NCBI GenBank assembly: GCA_030248065.1
Contig: JASAMV010000920.1
Location: 1-64,000 of the forward strand
Source: Rhynchonema sp. JSB1_4
Lineage: Eukaryota > Nematoda > Chromadorea > Monhysterida > Xyalidae
Direction of reading: 5' to 3'
DNA length: 64,000 nt
This document shows, piece by piece, positions 37,412-53,997 of this stretch; within the stretch, counting starts at the first letter, position 1; every line of letters starts with the position of its first letter. The notes below the pieces were generated by a model that did not search any database, was not told where the DNA came from, and worked only from the letters and a program-made list of their open reading frames with translations. The position numbers and the translations under genes are program-made.

Positions 37412-39595
37412 AGGGCTCGGGACACAACCGAAGGAAGGGCAGCAGAGCACAGTGTTATACATCGTTTTAAAGCACTGTGACAGCATATGTTACGCACAAA
37501 TGTTAAGGTCCTTAGAGATTCGCTTTCTCTTGGTAGAGGGACTTTTCGTTCCAGAGAAAAGTGAATTTTCTCACAACTTGAAACGACCGGTGCAGAAACC
37601 CCAAATGAGTTGAAGATCGAGTAACACGTGGATGGGATTACAACAGCTACTGGATAATTTATCATGACAACTTCAGTCGCTCAAACTATTGTTTCCCTCG
37701 GTGAGGGTCCGAAACATTCCAAAAATCGGCCATATTTTTCGAGGGCACAAGTTTGTCCCTAAATTTTGAGGCCGTGCTTTGTGTTGCAGAAATGAAAATG
37801 CAACAGAAAGACAGAGCATTGTCGAAAGTACCAGAAAATAAGGTTTTTAAGTTTGGAAACACTTTGATAGCTGCGTGACGGGCCAAAAAAGACCTAAAAA
37901 TTGCCCCTAAACTGCATAGTTGCATTCATTGATGGAAATGTGATGTAAATAAGCCACGTATTGCATTGCATTGGAAACGAGAAAGTCAGATAAAGGCGCA
38001 GTCCAACAATCTAGACGAGTTTCAAAACTTCAAACCCCATGGTCCGGCTGCTGCAGCCATGCCAGCCTGAATAAGATATTTGGCTATAAGTCGTTGCTGT
38101 TAAAGATTATTGGACATTTAATAGCTTCAAACGATGTAGCTTAAACGTAGCTATCGAACGATATATAACATGCCCATACTATCTCTTACTGTGGGCAAGA
38201 AACGGTCAAAATTCCGAAATCGCACATGGTGACGTGACGGTTCATTCCAGAATCGTCAAAAAAGCAATTTTTTAGCCTCTGCCCTTAAGCGTAAGAATTT
38301 ATTGGGGCTTGTTATATATCGTTCGAAAGCTAATTTCGAGATACATTGTTTGGTGCTGTCACATTTACAATAGCTGTTAACAATAAGCATTTATAGCTGA
38401 ATATCATATTTAGGGTTAGAGGTCGGGGGGGTACCCGACACCCGACAGCCGACACCCGACATCTGGAAGTACCCGACACCCGACACCCGACATCTCAGAA
38501 AAAAAGCCGACACCCGACACCCGACAGTTGCAAAAAAACCCGACACCCGACATCTAGTTTTTGAAAAAAACCCGACACCCGACACCTGTTTTTGGACCAA
38601 AAACAGGCAAATTTTTGCTCATTTGCATCACGAGTGCAATTTTTTGGCTCAAGTTACTGAATTCAAGTATTTTCACACGAAATAAACACCAAAATGTCAC
38701 ATTCTGCGTCTTCGGAAACATTTGTTTCGAAGAAAATTTTCTCTCAAAATTCTTCTCTCAGCAATACTGATGTTTTGAACCGTAAGTGTCGGGTGTCGGC
38801 TGTCGGGTGCGAAAAAACCCGACACCCGACATCTGGGGGTACCCGACACCCGACACCCGACACCTACACTTTTTTGGCACCCGACACCCGACACCCGACA
38901 GCCGACACCCGACATCTCTCTAACCCTAATCATATTCAGATTAGTATGGCTACCCAGATAGATATGTAGACCTTGGGGTCTTCGGACCTTGACAGGTTGT
39001 TAAACCAGACGTTTCTCTCAATTTTTTGTTTCGAATCCGATACAATCTGTGGCCTTTATGTGTCACAATTCTGGCGATGAATATAACCACCTAATTTAGC
39101 GGCAATTTAATGGATTTTTAGGCCTGTCACGGAGCTAGCCATGAGTTAAAAAATTTAAAAACCTTATTTTCTGGTACTTTCAACGATGCTCTATTTCCCC
39201 ATTGCGTTCTTATTTCCGTAGCGCTGAGCGTGACTTCAAAATTTAGGGACAAACTTGTGTTATCGAAAAATAAGGCCGATTTTTGGAACGTTTCGCACCC
39301 TCACCATGTGAAGCAATGGTTTGAGCAATTGAACTTGTGCTGATAAGTTATTCCGAAGCTGTTGTAATCCTATCCACGTGTTACTTGACCTTCAATGCAT
39401 TTGGGGTTTCTGCACCGGTCGTTCCAATTTGTGCAAAAATTCAGTTTTTTCTGGAACGAAAAGTCCTTCTACCAAGAGATAGCGAATCTCCAAAGAGCTT
39501 AAAATTTGTGCGTGACATAGGCTGTGTCGGAATGCTTTCCAACGGTATGTAACAATATATCCTGCTATCCTTCCCTCGGTTATGTCCCGAGCCCT
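37412..39595. mobile_element. 2184-bp TTAA-flanked foldback element (piggyBac-like, non-autonomous)
   Basis: It is flanked by TTAA at 37408-37411 and 39596-39599. The termini are AGGGCTCGGGACA and its inverse TGTCCCGAGCCCT. Long inverted arms of about 450 bp share, inverted, ACGTGTTAC, GGGGTTTCTGCACCGG and TCTTGGTAGA-like segments. TTAA duplication is the signature of piggyBac-type transposition. I found no transposase frame, so mobility would depend on an enzyme encoded elsewhere. The centre contains the CCCGACA-rich unit. Confidence 0.85.
38410..38929. mobile_element. 520-bp CCCGACA-repeat element with TTAGGGTTAGAG ends
   Basis: It starts TTAGGGTTAGAG and ends with CTCTAACCCTAA. TCATAT occurs immediately outside both ends (38404-38409 and 38930-38935), as a 6-bp target duplication would. 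Both halves are built of a CCCGACA heptamer array, with GTACCCGACACCCGACA blocks separated by A/T-rich bits. The middle (about 38600-38780) is AT-rich and unique. No ORF makes sense. Alternatively TCATAT belongs to the arms of the surrounding foldback. Confidence 0.6.
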
Positions 39596-39805
39596 TTAAC
39601 TACTGTGCTATTTGTGATTCTCACAAAACATTTTCAGCTGAAAATAATCTAGCAGATCAACCACGTTGCCGCAGGTCTGAAACATTCTCTTTACTACGTG
39701 TTTTGTGTGTGATCGAGCAACGCAACGTCATTGCCCCGTCACCAGCCTGCTTTGCGATTCAGGAAAAAAATTTGACCAATTCTTATAAAGTCATTGTGCG
39801 ACCAA

Positions 39806-41186
39806 TATAAGTACGTTTCAAGAAATCTTTATTGACGTGGATTAAAGAGGTAGGTAAGGCGGCATATTGGAAAACAATTGAGAAAATACCTATACAGTAT
39901 ATATTCACAGGGCGAGCGCCGGTAATAAAACTCACACTCGGAGCGAGTTTGTTATATGATAAAAAAACAAGTCTTTTTCATACATAACTGTGCACAGGTC
40001 ACGGCACTTGCAGCCAGGAACACCGCACGCTGAGTGAGCAAGTTTAAAAGGTTGCGTACCCTAAATGCGCTTAAAGTGGCACAGCGAGAAAAAATAATGT
40101 TTACCTTTTGATGATAATATCTTCGGCGACGCTTGGTGCAGTCGTATGTGTTATGTAACCCTTACTCCTCCTCAACACCAAACGCTTTAAGTGTGGTTGC
40201 CTTGCGTCGACAGTTTGTAATAGCTGATAAGTGATGATTGCCTTGCGGGTGTCAAAACAATCAGTTTCAGCCGTGCCAACAATATTTTTTATTGTTGTCG
40301 CTGTTTCTTCAACGCGTTTCTTTCGCCTGAAACTAAACTTTAGCTTCGAAATCGAGATCAGTACAAAAGCAACACAAAATACTGGAAAATATGGAGAAAA
40401 TTTTTAAGACACTACGAAACAAATTATACGTGATGTTGCGGTTGCTTGTTCTCAGTTGACATGTGCGCGTGATGAATAACTGCTCACCGTTTAGTGCACA
40501 ATCTGCATCGGGTGGGCAAGAAAACAGTTTAACATCTTATAAGACGGGAAAACTTTCGTGGAGATATTTTCGCGCCACCCAGTCCTGCCTGTTCAATAAA
40601 TCAAACACGTCGCGCATCTATCATGCTGGCAACAACATTATTTGATTAAGCATTGCGTTGGTTGATTCGCATTAAAGGCCCAAGTGACATTAAAATAAAT
40701 CATGGGCAAAGCAATTTTTGCTGCTCAATGCATGCATAGGTACATACTACAGGTATATACGTCTTCGACAGGGGCGAAATATTATTAAGATGATGCAAAT
40801 TGCCTAATGGTTTGCGACAACTGTATTTTCGTACACACACCACCGCAACCGGCATGTGTCACTCAGGATTACACTACCGGGTGGCTGATTTTGGATGGGA
40901 ACGAAGGTACACCAGGGAGGTTTGAAAGGTATACATGCAGACAAAGCAAATGGTTTGAATGCACGCAAAAAATGAGCAAAGACGGTGTGAGTTTGTCTTT
41001 GTAAATCGGTAATCGATGCCCCTGGTTAATCTCTGCATCAAACTTGGCGATAGAAAGTTGGTGGCCCAGCGCCACCTTTAAACACAGCCTGCATCCATCA
41101 CGATGCAACCGATTATACAGTATGTAGTTGATTGCGCTAGTCACTGTGAGCTGAATTACATGAAAAAAAATGACTCAAAAAAGAGG
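39806..41186. other. spacer without recognisable gene
   Basis: Both strands were examined and nothing beyond short weak frames was found. Confidence 0.4.
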
Positions 41187-41617
41187 TATAGTCCAGCAAC
41201 AGCTAACGCAGAATTTATGGCAGCCACACTGCCTGATTGGTAAAGCGGAAAATCCAGCGATAAGCTTCCCCGGTTTTAGACCGGAACCCCCCCCCCTTTT
41301 CCCTCTTTTTCTTTTCTCCCCCCCTCCTCCCCCTCACTCGGCTTATTCAACACTTCGGTGCCTTCAAAAAGTTTTTTTTCAATTTTTGGCTGGCATTCTT
41401 GTCATAGGATTGCCCTCTTTTGTGTCGTTATGCAGAAAAATTCATACTTTGGCCACTTCTTTTTCTCTTTCTTTCTTTCGCGGTCTTTTGCATGCTACCG
41501 TAACCCCCAGTCGAACCATTCCAATTTTCATGTCTGAAGCGAGCGCGCACGTTTTCCGCTTTACGGATCAGGCAGATTGACTGCCATAAATTCTGCGTTA
41601 GTTGTTGTCGGACTATA
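41187..41617. mobile_element. 431-bp MITE, family G (TATAGTCCAGCAACAGC ends)
   Basis: The left end TATAGTCCAGCAACAGC and the right end GTTGTTGTCGGACTATA are inverted repeats. The inversion continues through CAGAATTTATGGCAG. TA lies at both borders. It contains a pyrimidine-rich tract (41285-41335). The first nine bases match family F, so the two are probably mobilised by the same transposase type. Confidence 0.75.
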
Positions 41618-42456
41618 CACGTCAAGAATTTGTTCAACGCGTTTTTAAGCACTTGCTGGACCTTAATTTCGTCTCCTATGGCGTTCGATGACCATTTGGT
41701 AATTTGATGATGCATACATGCTGAACGTACCATATGCAGGTAACCTCTGGAAAGTCAATAATGTTGGGCCGTTGATTTGGGGTTGGGGGTCTTGCTTTTT
41801 CTCATCATAATAACTCCTCTCACGCAGAAGTGCCCCCAGGGTGCCGCATTTCCTGCCTCATCATCATTATTGCGTGTTTTGTGGCATTATTGTGCGTTGC
41901 ACCGGAAATAATGCGCAATCAGTACCTATATGTATGTATTGTATATCGAAGGTTAATATTCGGTACATTTTCACAAAATACAAAAAAGGTGCACAAAAGG
42001 TCCACATCCTGTCACTCACGATTGCGCCACATGGGCATGTTTTGGCTCAACACGCTTTGGACACCGAAGTTGATGGGTACCATTTGGGGTATGTGAACGC
42101 TCTTTTCGTGAACCGTACTCGAGAATTTATGGACAGGAAGAAATGTTGCATCATAATTGGCATGTCTCTTGCTTTGTTTGCACTCGATATGCAACTCAGT
42201 TTCGTTTTGTGTGAGTAAAATGCTTTGTGTGCTCTCTGAGATATGTAGCAACGATTTGGATGAAAAAAGTCGAGTGATGGTCGTCGGTAACACATCGAGG
42301 TATAAATCTGAATTACAACACAAAATGAGGCATGGTACACTCAGACGACCAACGATTTTCGTTATAACTTACATGGGTGTGAAAAAGAAATGAAAAAATG
42401 CCGCAGAAAAGGACGTCGAAAACTTCAGGCGCGAGCCCATCACTTACAGTCAGATA

Positions 42457-43155
42457 TTGGTCGCACAATGACTATATGAGAATCCATCCCCCTAATTTTC
42501 CTGCATTGAAAAGGCGGATATTTGGCATTTTTTTCAAATTGGACCAGGTTTTGACAAGAACTTTGCATGCTTATCAGTGAGAAGAATGAGAAACACACGT
42601 GTGCAGAAGTTTCACCCTGAATTTTACGCAACCGAAATGGTTCGGGCTCGGGTTACTGTAGCCACGTATTACACGCTTTGTGTGTGAAATCGATTACAGC
42701 ACACACACGTTGATCACTCCCGATAAATAAAGCGGGAAAAGAAAAAGAAAATAACTCCTTGTCAAAACCTGATTCAATTTGAAAAAATCGCCAGAAACCC
42801 TCCTTGCCGATGTAGGAAAAACATGGGGATGGATTCTCATATAAAGGCAGTCTACCGGAGGTTGTCACTCAGCCCCCGAATACCGTAACCCACCGTAATT
42901 TTGATCTGCAAGGATCGTGTCGAGACCATTTCGTTTTTATCTATGTTTTGCATGTTAGCGCCAACACCAACCAACAATTCCAAGTTTTGGTGATCGACGC
43001 GCATGATGACAATTTCCAGCTTGCTGCCGCTAATACACGTGTCGATAAGCAGCAATCAGCATGGGTCTCGCAACGATCTCGCTTGCGGTGGGTTACGGTA
43101 TTCGGGGGCTGAGTGACAACCTCCCGTAGACTGCCTTTAGTCATTGTGCGACCAA
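42457..43155. mobile_element. family B-type MITE carrying a nested family D MITE
   Basis: The ends are TTGGTCGCACAATGAC and GTCATTGTGCGACCAA with TA flanks. The inner terminal part differs from other family B copies (TATATGAGAATCCATCCCC), so this is a subfamily. The right TIR is cut by the family D element 42844-43137. Confidence 0.8.
42844..43137. mobile_element. 294-bp MITE, family D, nested in a family B TIR
   Basis: The ends are AAGGCAGTCTACCGGAGG and its inverse, with TA on both sides. The empty site can be read from the intact opposite TIR of the host element (CTCATATAGTCATTG), which confirms TA duplication on insertion. It is closely similar to the copy at 9141-9436. Confidence 0.85.
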
Positions 43156-43164
43156 TACATACGA

Positions 43165-43365
43165 GTAAAGTAAAACACTACGCCAACACGAGCCCGATTT
43201 CGGAGCTGGCAAAAGGGTGAAACATTCATGACGTGGCTGCTGATTTGGGAAACGTTACACGTTGTGGCATACAACATGGAGCATGATGATTTTCTCTTTC
43301 TTTGCGTTTTGCAAGTTCACCACCTCCGAAATCCGGCTCGTGTTGGCGTAGTTTGCCTATATCTC
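43165..43365. mobile_element. MITE, family E, most complete copy
   Basis: The left end CTACGCCAACACGAGCCCG and the right end CGGCTCGTGTTGGCGTAG are near-perfect inverted repeats of about 30 bp. The interior has GATGATTTTCTCTTTC and one TGAAACAT site. It directly follows the family B element. Confidence 0.7.
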
Positions 43366-43526
43366 TCTTAATACCGTATGTACAGTATGTGGAAATTGCT
43401 CAGACGTTTTATAGCATTATGTTCCCATAAACAATGAAAAAGTTAGTTTTAATTTTTTTCAAAAAAGTGACAAAAGTGGCAGGGTGCCGCTCACGGCTCA
43501 AAAAGGTAGCCTGAATTGAATTAAAC

Positions 43527-43869
<343 letters not shown>

Positions 43870-44553
43870 GTCAGTTGAGGCGACACGCAATGAATTTTAC
43901 GCACGGAACAGACTGTACAGTCTACATTGAAAGCAGTGACCGCCTTTTTTCGCTTTCTGCGGTCAGGTGAAGTGCGATACGCGAGCGCACACGAACAAAT
44001 CATTGTTTTCAATGTGGACCGTGTGGTCTGTTCCGTGCGTGAGATTCACTGCGTCTCGCCTCAAGCGACGTTATCGTTTAGCTGCTTTTAGCCAGTTTTT
44101 CAGATTTCGCTCAACGAGGGTCAACCGCTGTCGAGTTTCGTTGCCAAGCCTCGTGACCGAGGAGCATCAATGGCTCATCAAGAGCGACAGCTGCTAAGCT
44201 ATTAGCCACACAGCGAAATTCTAATGTGTTTACAATAGACGTGCAAGACGTTTCTGAGCAGTGTCGGCTGGAATAAACGCTGCAAACTCGGGCTGAATTC
44301 AAAACCGATGTCACCGCGGCACATGTGAACGCATCCACGAGAACGAAAAATCGGCCGCTATGCGGAGTTGTTTTCTCGAATCAAGCCTTTTCTGACAGAA
44401 TATGACCTTTCAGCTTCGCTTGTCTCATGACCACAAACCAAAGTCCACAATGTAATCGGATGCTGCAAACATTTCTGACTAGCTCAAACTGGCTTCATTC
44501 AATTGCCCGTGCGCCTAACTAACGCATTTTTTCATTCAATTGGTAGTTTTAAG

Positions 44554-45081
44554 ATGAAACTGGAGCGTAATGAAATCAAAGTTTCTAAAGGCGGGAACAC
44601 AGTCAACCATATCCGTAACAACCATTTAGTAATCAATCACAATTCAAGTGACCCGTTAACCGAGTACATCTCCGGCGACGCCTCCCAGTCCGGTACCGGT
44701 GACGCCTCCCAGTCCGGTACCGGTGACGCCTCCCAGCCCGGTACTGGTGACGCCTCCCAGTCCGGTACCGGTGACGCCTCCCAGTCCGGTACCGGTGACG
44801 CCTCCCAGTCCGGTACCGGTGACGCCTCCCAGTCCGGTACCGGTGACGCCTCCCAGTCCGGTACCGGTGACGCCTCCCAGCCCGGTACTGGTGACGCCTC
44901 CCAGTCCGGTACCGGTGACGCCTCCCAGTCCGGTACCGGTGACGCCTCCCAGTCCGGTACCGGTGACGCCTCCCAGTCCGGTACCGGTGACGCCTCCCAG
45001 CCCGGTACCGGTGACGCCTCCCAGCCCGGTACCGGTGACGCCTCCCAGCCCTCCATCAACAACCGTTTGACCTCCCTATAA
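44554..45081 (+). CDS. possible small protein with a 24-bp minisatellite (GDASQSGT repeats)
   Basis: An ATG at 44554 opens a frame of 175 residues beginning [14 protein letters not shown]. It runs into 15.7 copies of an 8-residue unit (GDASQSGT or GDASQPGT), then NNRLTSL and a stop. Because the unit is a multiple of three, at least three frames stay open, so openness is not evidence of coding. A Ser/Gly/Asp-rich tandem domain would suit a secreted or surface protein, but there is no signal peptide, intron or homology that I can see. Confidence 0.25.
   Translation: MKLERNEIKVSKGGNTVNHIRNNHLVINHNSSDPLTEYISGDASQSGTGDASQSGTGDASQPGTGDASQSGTGDASQSGTGDASQSGTGDASQSGTGDASQSGTGDASQPGTGDASQSGTGDASQSGTGDASQSGTGDASQSGTGDASQPGTGDASQPGTGDASQPSINNRLTSL
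44674..45051. repeat. 24-bp minisatellite, 15.7 copies with 144-bp higher-order pattern
   Basis: The unit is GGTGACGCCTCCCAGTCCGG followed by TACC. Variants with CCC in place of TCC occur at units 3, 9 and 14-16. Units 3 and 9 also share TACT. This gives a six-unit (144-bp) higher-order repeat, so growth occurred partly by duplication of blocks. Confidence 0.95.
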
Positions 45082-45324
45082 AGAACAAAGACCGATGAAT
45101 TTGATGATCGGATCGAATCAGAAGTTCATCACTGATTCTGATGTTTCATGCATAAATTCGTTGCCATCTAATGTGGTCGAAACATCCGTTGTGTATTCAA
45201 ATTGGTGTTTCCTCCAGCTTTTCAGTTCGTGATGTCCGAACATTCATCTTTCAAGTGTTAGACACCATAGCCTCAGATTTTTATGACTGAAGTCTGCAAA
45301 CAGTGAACTGCACATACCGCTACA

Positions 45325-46570
45325 TTATGTCCATTTCCGTAACTTCCGCCTGTCGCACCGTGTGTCCCAACGCCGGTCTGCAAAACCAGGACAGATCGTA
45401 CATAGCTACATATATGTACATGCAAGGTATGTTTGTAAACGCTAGGGGTGGCATCATTCAACCAATGTAACAAATATATTGTGAATCAACAATGTCTGCT
45501 GAATACAGAGTGGCAGCACTATATCTGAACGTTACGACCACTTACGTAACCTCCGCCAGTCGCACCGTGAGTCCCAACGCCGGTCTGCAAGACGAGGACG
45601 GATTTTACATACATAGCTATACATACAAGCAAAGCATGTTTGTGAACGCTTGGTGTGCCATTATTCAACCAAATGTAACAAATGTATTGTGGATCAATAA
45701 TGTCTCAATGCAGTGTGGCAGAACAACGTTATGACCACTTACGTAACTTCCGCCAGTCGCACCGTGCGTCCCAACGCCGGTCTGCAAGACGAGGACGGAT
45801 TTTACACACATGGTTACATACAAGCAAAGCATGTTTGTGAACGCTAGGTGTGCCATTATTCAACCAAATGTAACAAATGTATTTTGGATTAATAATGTCT
45901 CAATACAGCGTGGCAGCACATATTATGTATATCTGAACGTTACGACCACTTACGTATCTTCCGCCAGTCGCACCGTGTGTCCCAACGCCGGTCTGCAAGA
46001 CGAGGACGGATTTTACATACATAGCTATACATACAAGCAAAGCATGTTTGTCAACGCTAGGCGTGCCATTATTCAACCAAATGTAACAAATGTATTTTGG
46101 ATTAATAATGTCTCAATACAGCGTGACAGCACATATGTATATCTGAACGTTACGACCACTTACGTATCTTCCGCCAGTCGCACCGTGTGTCCCAACGCCG
46201 GTCTGCAAGACGAGGACGGATTTTACATACATAGCTATACATACAAGCAAAGCATGTTTGTCAACGCTAGGCGTGCCATTATTCAACCAAATGTAACAAA
46301 TGTATTGTGGATCAATAATGTCCCAATACAGTGTAGCAGCACAACGCTACGACCACTTACGTAACTTCCGCCAGTCGCGCCGTGCGTCCCAACGCCTGTC
46401 TGCAAGACGAGGACGGATTTTACACAGTTATATAAAAGCAAAGCATGTTTGTGAACGCTCGGTGTGCCATTATTCAACCAAAAATCTAACAAATCTATTT
46501 TGGATCAATAATGTTACAACGTTACGACCACTTACGTAACTTCCGCCAGTCGCACCGTGCGTCTGCAAAA
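45325..46570. repeat. tandem satellite, about 6 units of 175-210 bp
   Basis: The landmark CGTTACGACCACTTACGTA recurs at about 45528, 45728, 45937, 46147, 46343 and 46517, preceded by a diverged unit near 45325. Two adjacent units (45937, 46147) are 210 bp apart and nearly identical, which keeps a frame open and makes a spurious 184-codon frame. Outer units are more diverged and shorter. Many units contain GTCTGCAAGACGAGGACGG. Confidence 0.9.
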
Positions 46571-46870
46571 TGAGACCAGATCGTAGATAGTGACAGTCAC
46601 TATGGTCATATTCGCTATAGTCTTCTATTTGTTATTGTCATACTTGTACCATGTCCCGAAAATTCGCAGTAATTAAGCCATTCGTAATGGCCATATTGGA
46701 CGGTATTCCATATTCGACAGATGTCATATCACACCATTTTTTGCTGTTCCGTAAAATAAACCACATGCAAATTCGATTCGCTATAGTCATAATATTGGTC
46801 AAGGTCATTGTCAAAAATGATTGTCAATGCGTTTTTCAAGAGCTGAATTTGCTGAATGAGTCGTAATTCG
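46571..46870. other. AT-rich spacer
   Basis: Nothing recognisable beyond the satellite border. Confidence 0.4.
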
Positions 46871-47181
46871 TTAGGTTGCGATTAGATAAATGCGGAACGA
46901 CAAATTTCTGCATTCCGTATACCGCGTTTATCTGCTCACATTTGCCCAATTTAGAATTTCTGCTAAGAAAATTTATGATTTTTGGTCAAACATGTCAAAA
47001 AATTTTTGCGTTAACACGCAAGATTTGAGGTCAGCACGCTGGAAGTTGTCATCGTCACCCAAGCACGCACCGTTACGCAAAGATGAGCAGCAGATAAACG
47101 CGGAGTGCGGAATGCAGAAATTTACCATTCCGCATTTATCTGCTCACCAATTTCCGCATTCCGCATTTATCTGATCGCAGC
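46871..47181. mobile_element. ~310-bp TIR element, family L
   Basis: It begins TGCGATTAGATAAATGCGG and ends with CCGCATTTATCTGATCGCA. An internal pair of GATAAACGCGGAGTGCGG and CGCATTTATCTGCTC adds further inversions. It is related to 5515-5665. There is no coding capacity. Confidence 0.65.
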
Positions 47182-47284
47182 ATTTTATGGTCATACTTTT
47201 TTCCTCGTGTCCCGTTGTTATGACTATACGAATAGTGACTGTACATTTATGCTACGCATTTGTGCGGGTGATTGGTGTCATGTG

Positions 47285-47644
47285 TATAGTCCAGCCACGT
47301 GCTCATGAGACGACTCTTTTAAAAGCTTGCTTGGCCAGATTCAAAAATGCGCCGGTTACACGTGTTTTCGCAAACGAAAGAAAGAGATTGGGCCGAGAGA
47401 CATGATGACAACTTCCAGCTGGCTGACCTCAATTTGTTGCGTGCTTACGCGAACAGCAACGTCATTCAACAGGGGAATCGTTGCGGGAGTCAAAAGGTAA
47501 TTTACGCACCGAGGTGGAGAGCGTGTTTTTGAAAAATACATGCATTTCTCTTTCTATTCCGAAATATACGTGTCACCGGAACATTATTGGATCCGCTCAA
47601 GTCAACTTCAAAATAAGTCGTCTGTGTTCGTGGCTGGACTATAC
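47285..47644. mobile_element. 360-bp MITE, family F (TATAGTCCAGCCACG ends)
   Basis: The ends TATAGTCCAGCCACG and CGTGGCTGGACTATA are inverted repeats with TA at the borders. The body is shared, inverted, with 60704-61064, including the CAGCTGGCTGACCTC-like and GTGCTTACGCGAACAGCA segments. Confidence 0.8.
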
Positions 47645-47858
47645 AGTGTCACACTGCAGTTTCGCCAATGTATTTTGACTCAATGTTTGAAAGTATTTAT
47701 ATCAACACAGTGAAAGTGGTAATTAAAGGTCGAGGTGGCACGCATCTGATCGTCATTATTATGAGTATGCCACTAGTTTGCAAGTGGCAGTTGCATATTG
47801 TTCGCCGGTTTAGTTTCTCGGTTTCCGTCACGCTGGTAACAAAACCCGAATAACGTAC

Positions 47859-48464
47859 CCCTCCAACGTTGGGACGATTCCATCCTGCCTGTCCATACCC
47901 TCCTTGGCCAGTCCCGTGCCCGCCCTGCCAACCGTAGTAGCCTGCGTGCCAACCTCCGGCGCTCGGATATCCGCCAAAACCTCCACCTAAATGCATATTT
48001 GAAGCACAAGCAGGAGGGTTTCCTACATTGTGCATGTGCAACAGCAGAAGTGACCCTGGGTTTTGCCTGGGTTTCGTTTTCTTCACACGAGGGACGGATG
48101 GGGCACCAGGCATTATTTTTGTGCAAATGGTCTCTAGACCAGCAAAAAGCTCACAATATTGGAGCAGATCTTATTGACAAATGACCACGTTGAGATGAAC
48201 TGTTAAAAATCTTTTAAAATTCTCGCTGCGCACAACAATGTGAATGACTTACGCGTGTGGAAACCGGGGCCAGCAGGGCCGAATCCTCCGAATCCAGGCC
48301 CGCCCATGATAGGCGGCGGTCCTGCAAACTCAAAACTTTGCCCGTGGTTCGTGTGCACGTGTCATACATCTGTATCTACAGCTCAGGTTCCATATTGTAC
48401 ATACTGTACCTCCAGGACCTCCAAACCCGTACGGCCCCAAGAAGCCCTCAATAATCGCAAAGTA
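47859..48464 (-). CDS. glycine-rich protein, three internal exons (partial)
   Basis: The exons are 48464-48410, 48321-48253 and 47986-47859, joined in phase (1, 1, 0) with AG acceptors and GTACAG, GTAAGT and GTACGT donors. The 84 residues read YFAIIEGFLGPYGFGG, then PPPIMGGPGFGGFGPAG, then GGFGGYPSAGGWHAGYYG and GQGGYGQAGWNRPNVGG. Gly, Pro and aromatic content of this kind is typical of cuticle, shell-matrix or antimicrobial glycine-rich secreted proteins. No start, signal peptide or stop could be assigned, so both ends are missing. The first intron is 88 bp and the second 266 bp. The repeat-like composition makes homology-based naming unsafe. Confidence 0.6.
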
Positions 48465-49459
48465 CTGTGCAGTTAAGCACGTCCACAAAATGACCATTTG
48501 CACCATTGCTGAATTCTCTTCTTAAAAGTTGGGACTTGTGGATCCGTGATTTTGATGCAGGTGATTTGATGGAATTATGCAAAACGGATATTTGAACGAA
48601 AGAGTACCCAAAGATTGCCGACAAATGTGTAAAATAGCAGATAAACATAAATACCGCGCGGCTTTAACTTTTGACTAAAAGTTCGCAAATAACTCGCTTC
48701 CCACGTCCCACGCAACCTAAAAAAGATGGGCACTTGCTGCCGTGTCGGGGTTTTGTCAAGGCCAATTTTTCTTGCTAAGCTGCAAAGATCGACAATGCAC
48801 CTTCGGGTACTGTATGTGTATATCTTTTTCATTGAATTCTTTAAACGATGCACTATTCGAAAGCAGTCTTTCAATTTGATCGAGCAGATTATGTATATTT
48901 TTACTTCCAACACAAGGATAATATCAACAGAATCTAGCGGGAAATAAACAAATTGCATCATGTTTTTTCTTTAATTTTGTACGCAACGGGCCTGATAGCA
49001 CACATCTCTGGTTTAAATTGGTTCAAATTCAGATCCATCCAGTGAATAAGGCAAAATACAGAGTGTGCTAAAATAATACATTACAACTGTAGCGGTTAAT
49101 CACCGATTTTCAAGCCACCCTGTAAATAAACAGTATTAGTGTCCCAAATACGGCACTGAGAAAAACAAGATCACCAGATAATGAACTCAAAACATTTCCA
49201 TTAAATAATAGGGTAATTTCGTAAAATCGACCCAAATGATGATTGATGAATTCATTTTTTTAACACCGGTATGAATCTCATGTGTTCAGCACAAATTGAA
49301 GAAAAAATTGCACATACTGTAATTCTTGACTCGACAAACAAAAAATTTCGATTCACGTTTATATTTACAAGGAAAAATAATAACGAAACAGAAAGACACA
49401 CTGAGGCAAGACATGGTTCACGGAACAGTTCAGTCAGAAGAAACGATTTCAATTTTTTA

Positions 49460-53997
<4,538 letters not shown>

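Larger units (their letters stand above)
37343..39805. mobile_element. family B MITE split by a nested TTAA-flanked element
   Basis: It begins TTGGTCGCACAATGACC at 37343 after TA and ends GTCATTGTGCGACCAA before TA at 39805. The body is interrupted at CACTCTTAA by the 2184-bp element 37412-39595. Without it the MITE is about 275 bp and collinear with the copies at 21960 and 52608, which keep the empty TTAA site. Confidence 0.85.

Noticed and set aside
45810..46364. 184-codon plus-strand frame
   Set aside because: It is produced by satellite units of 210 bp, a multiple of three; other units of 196-200 bp break it.
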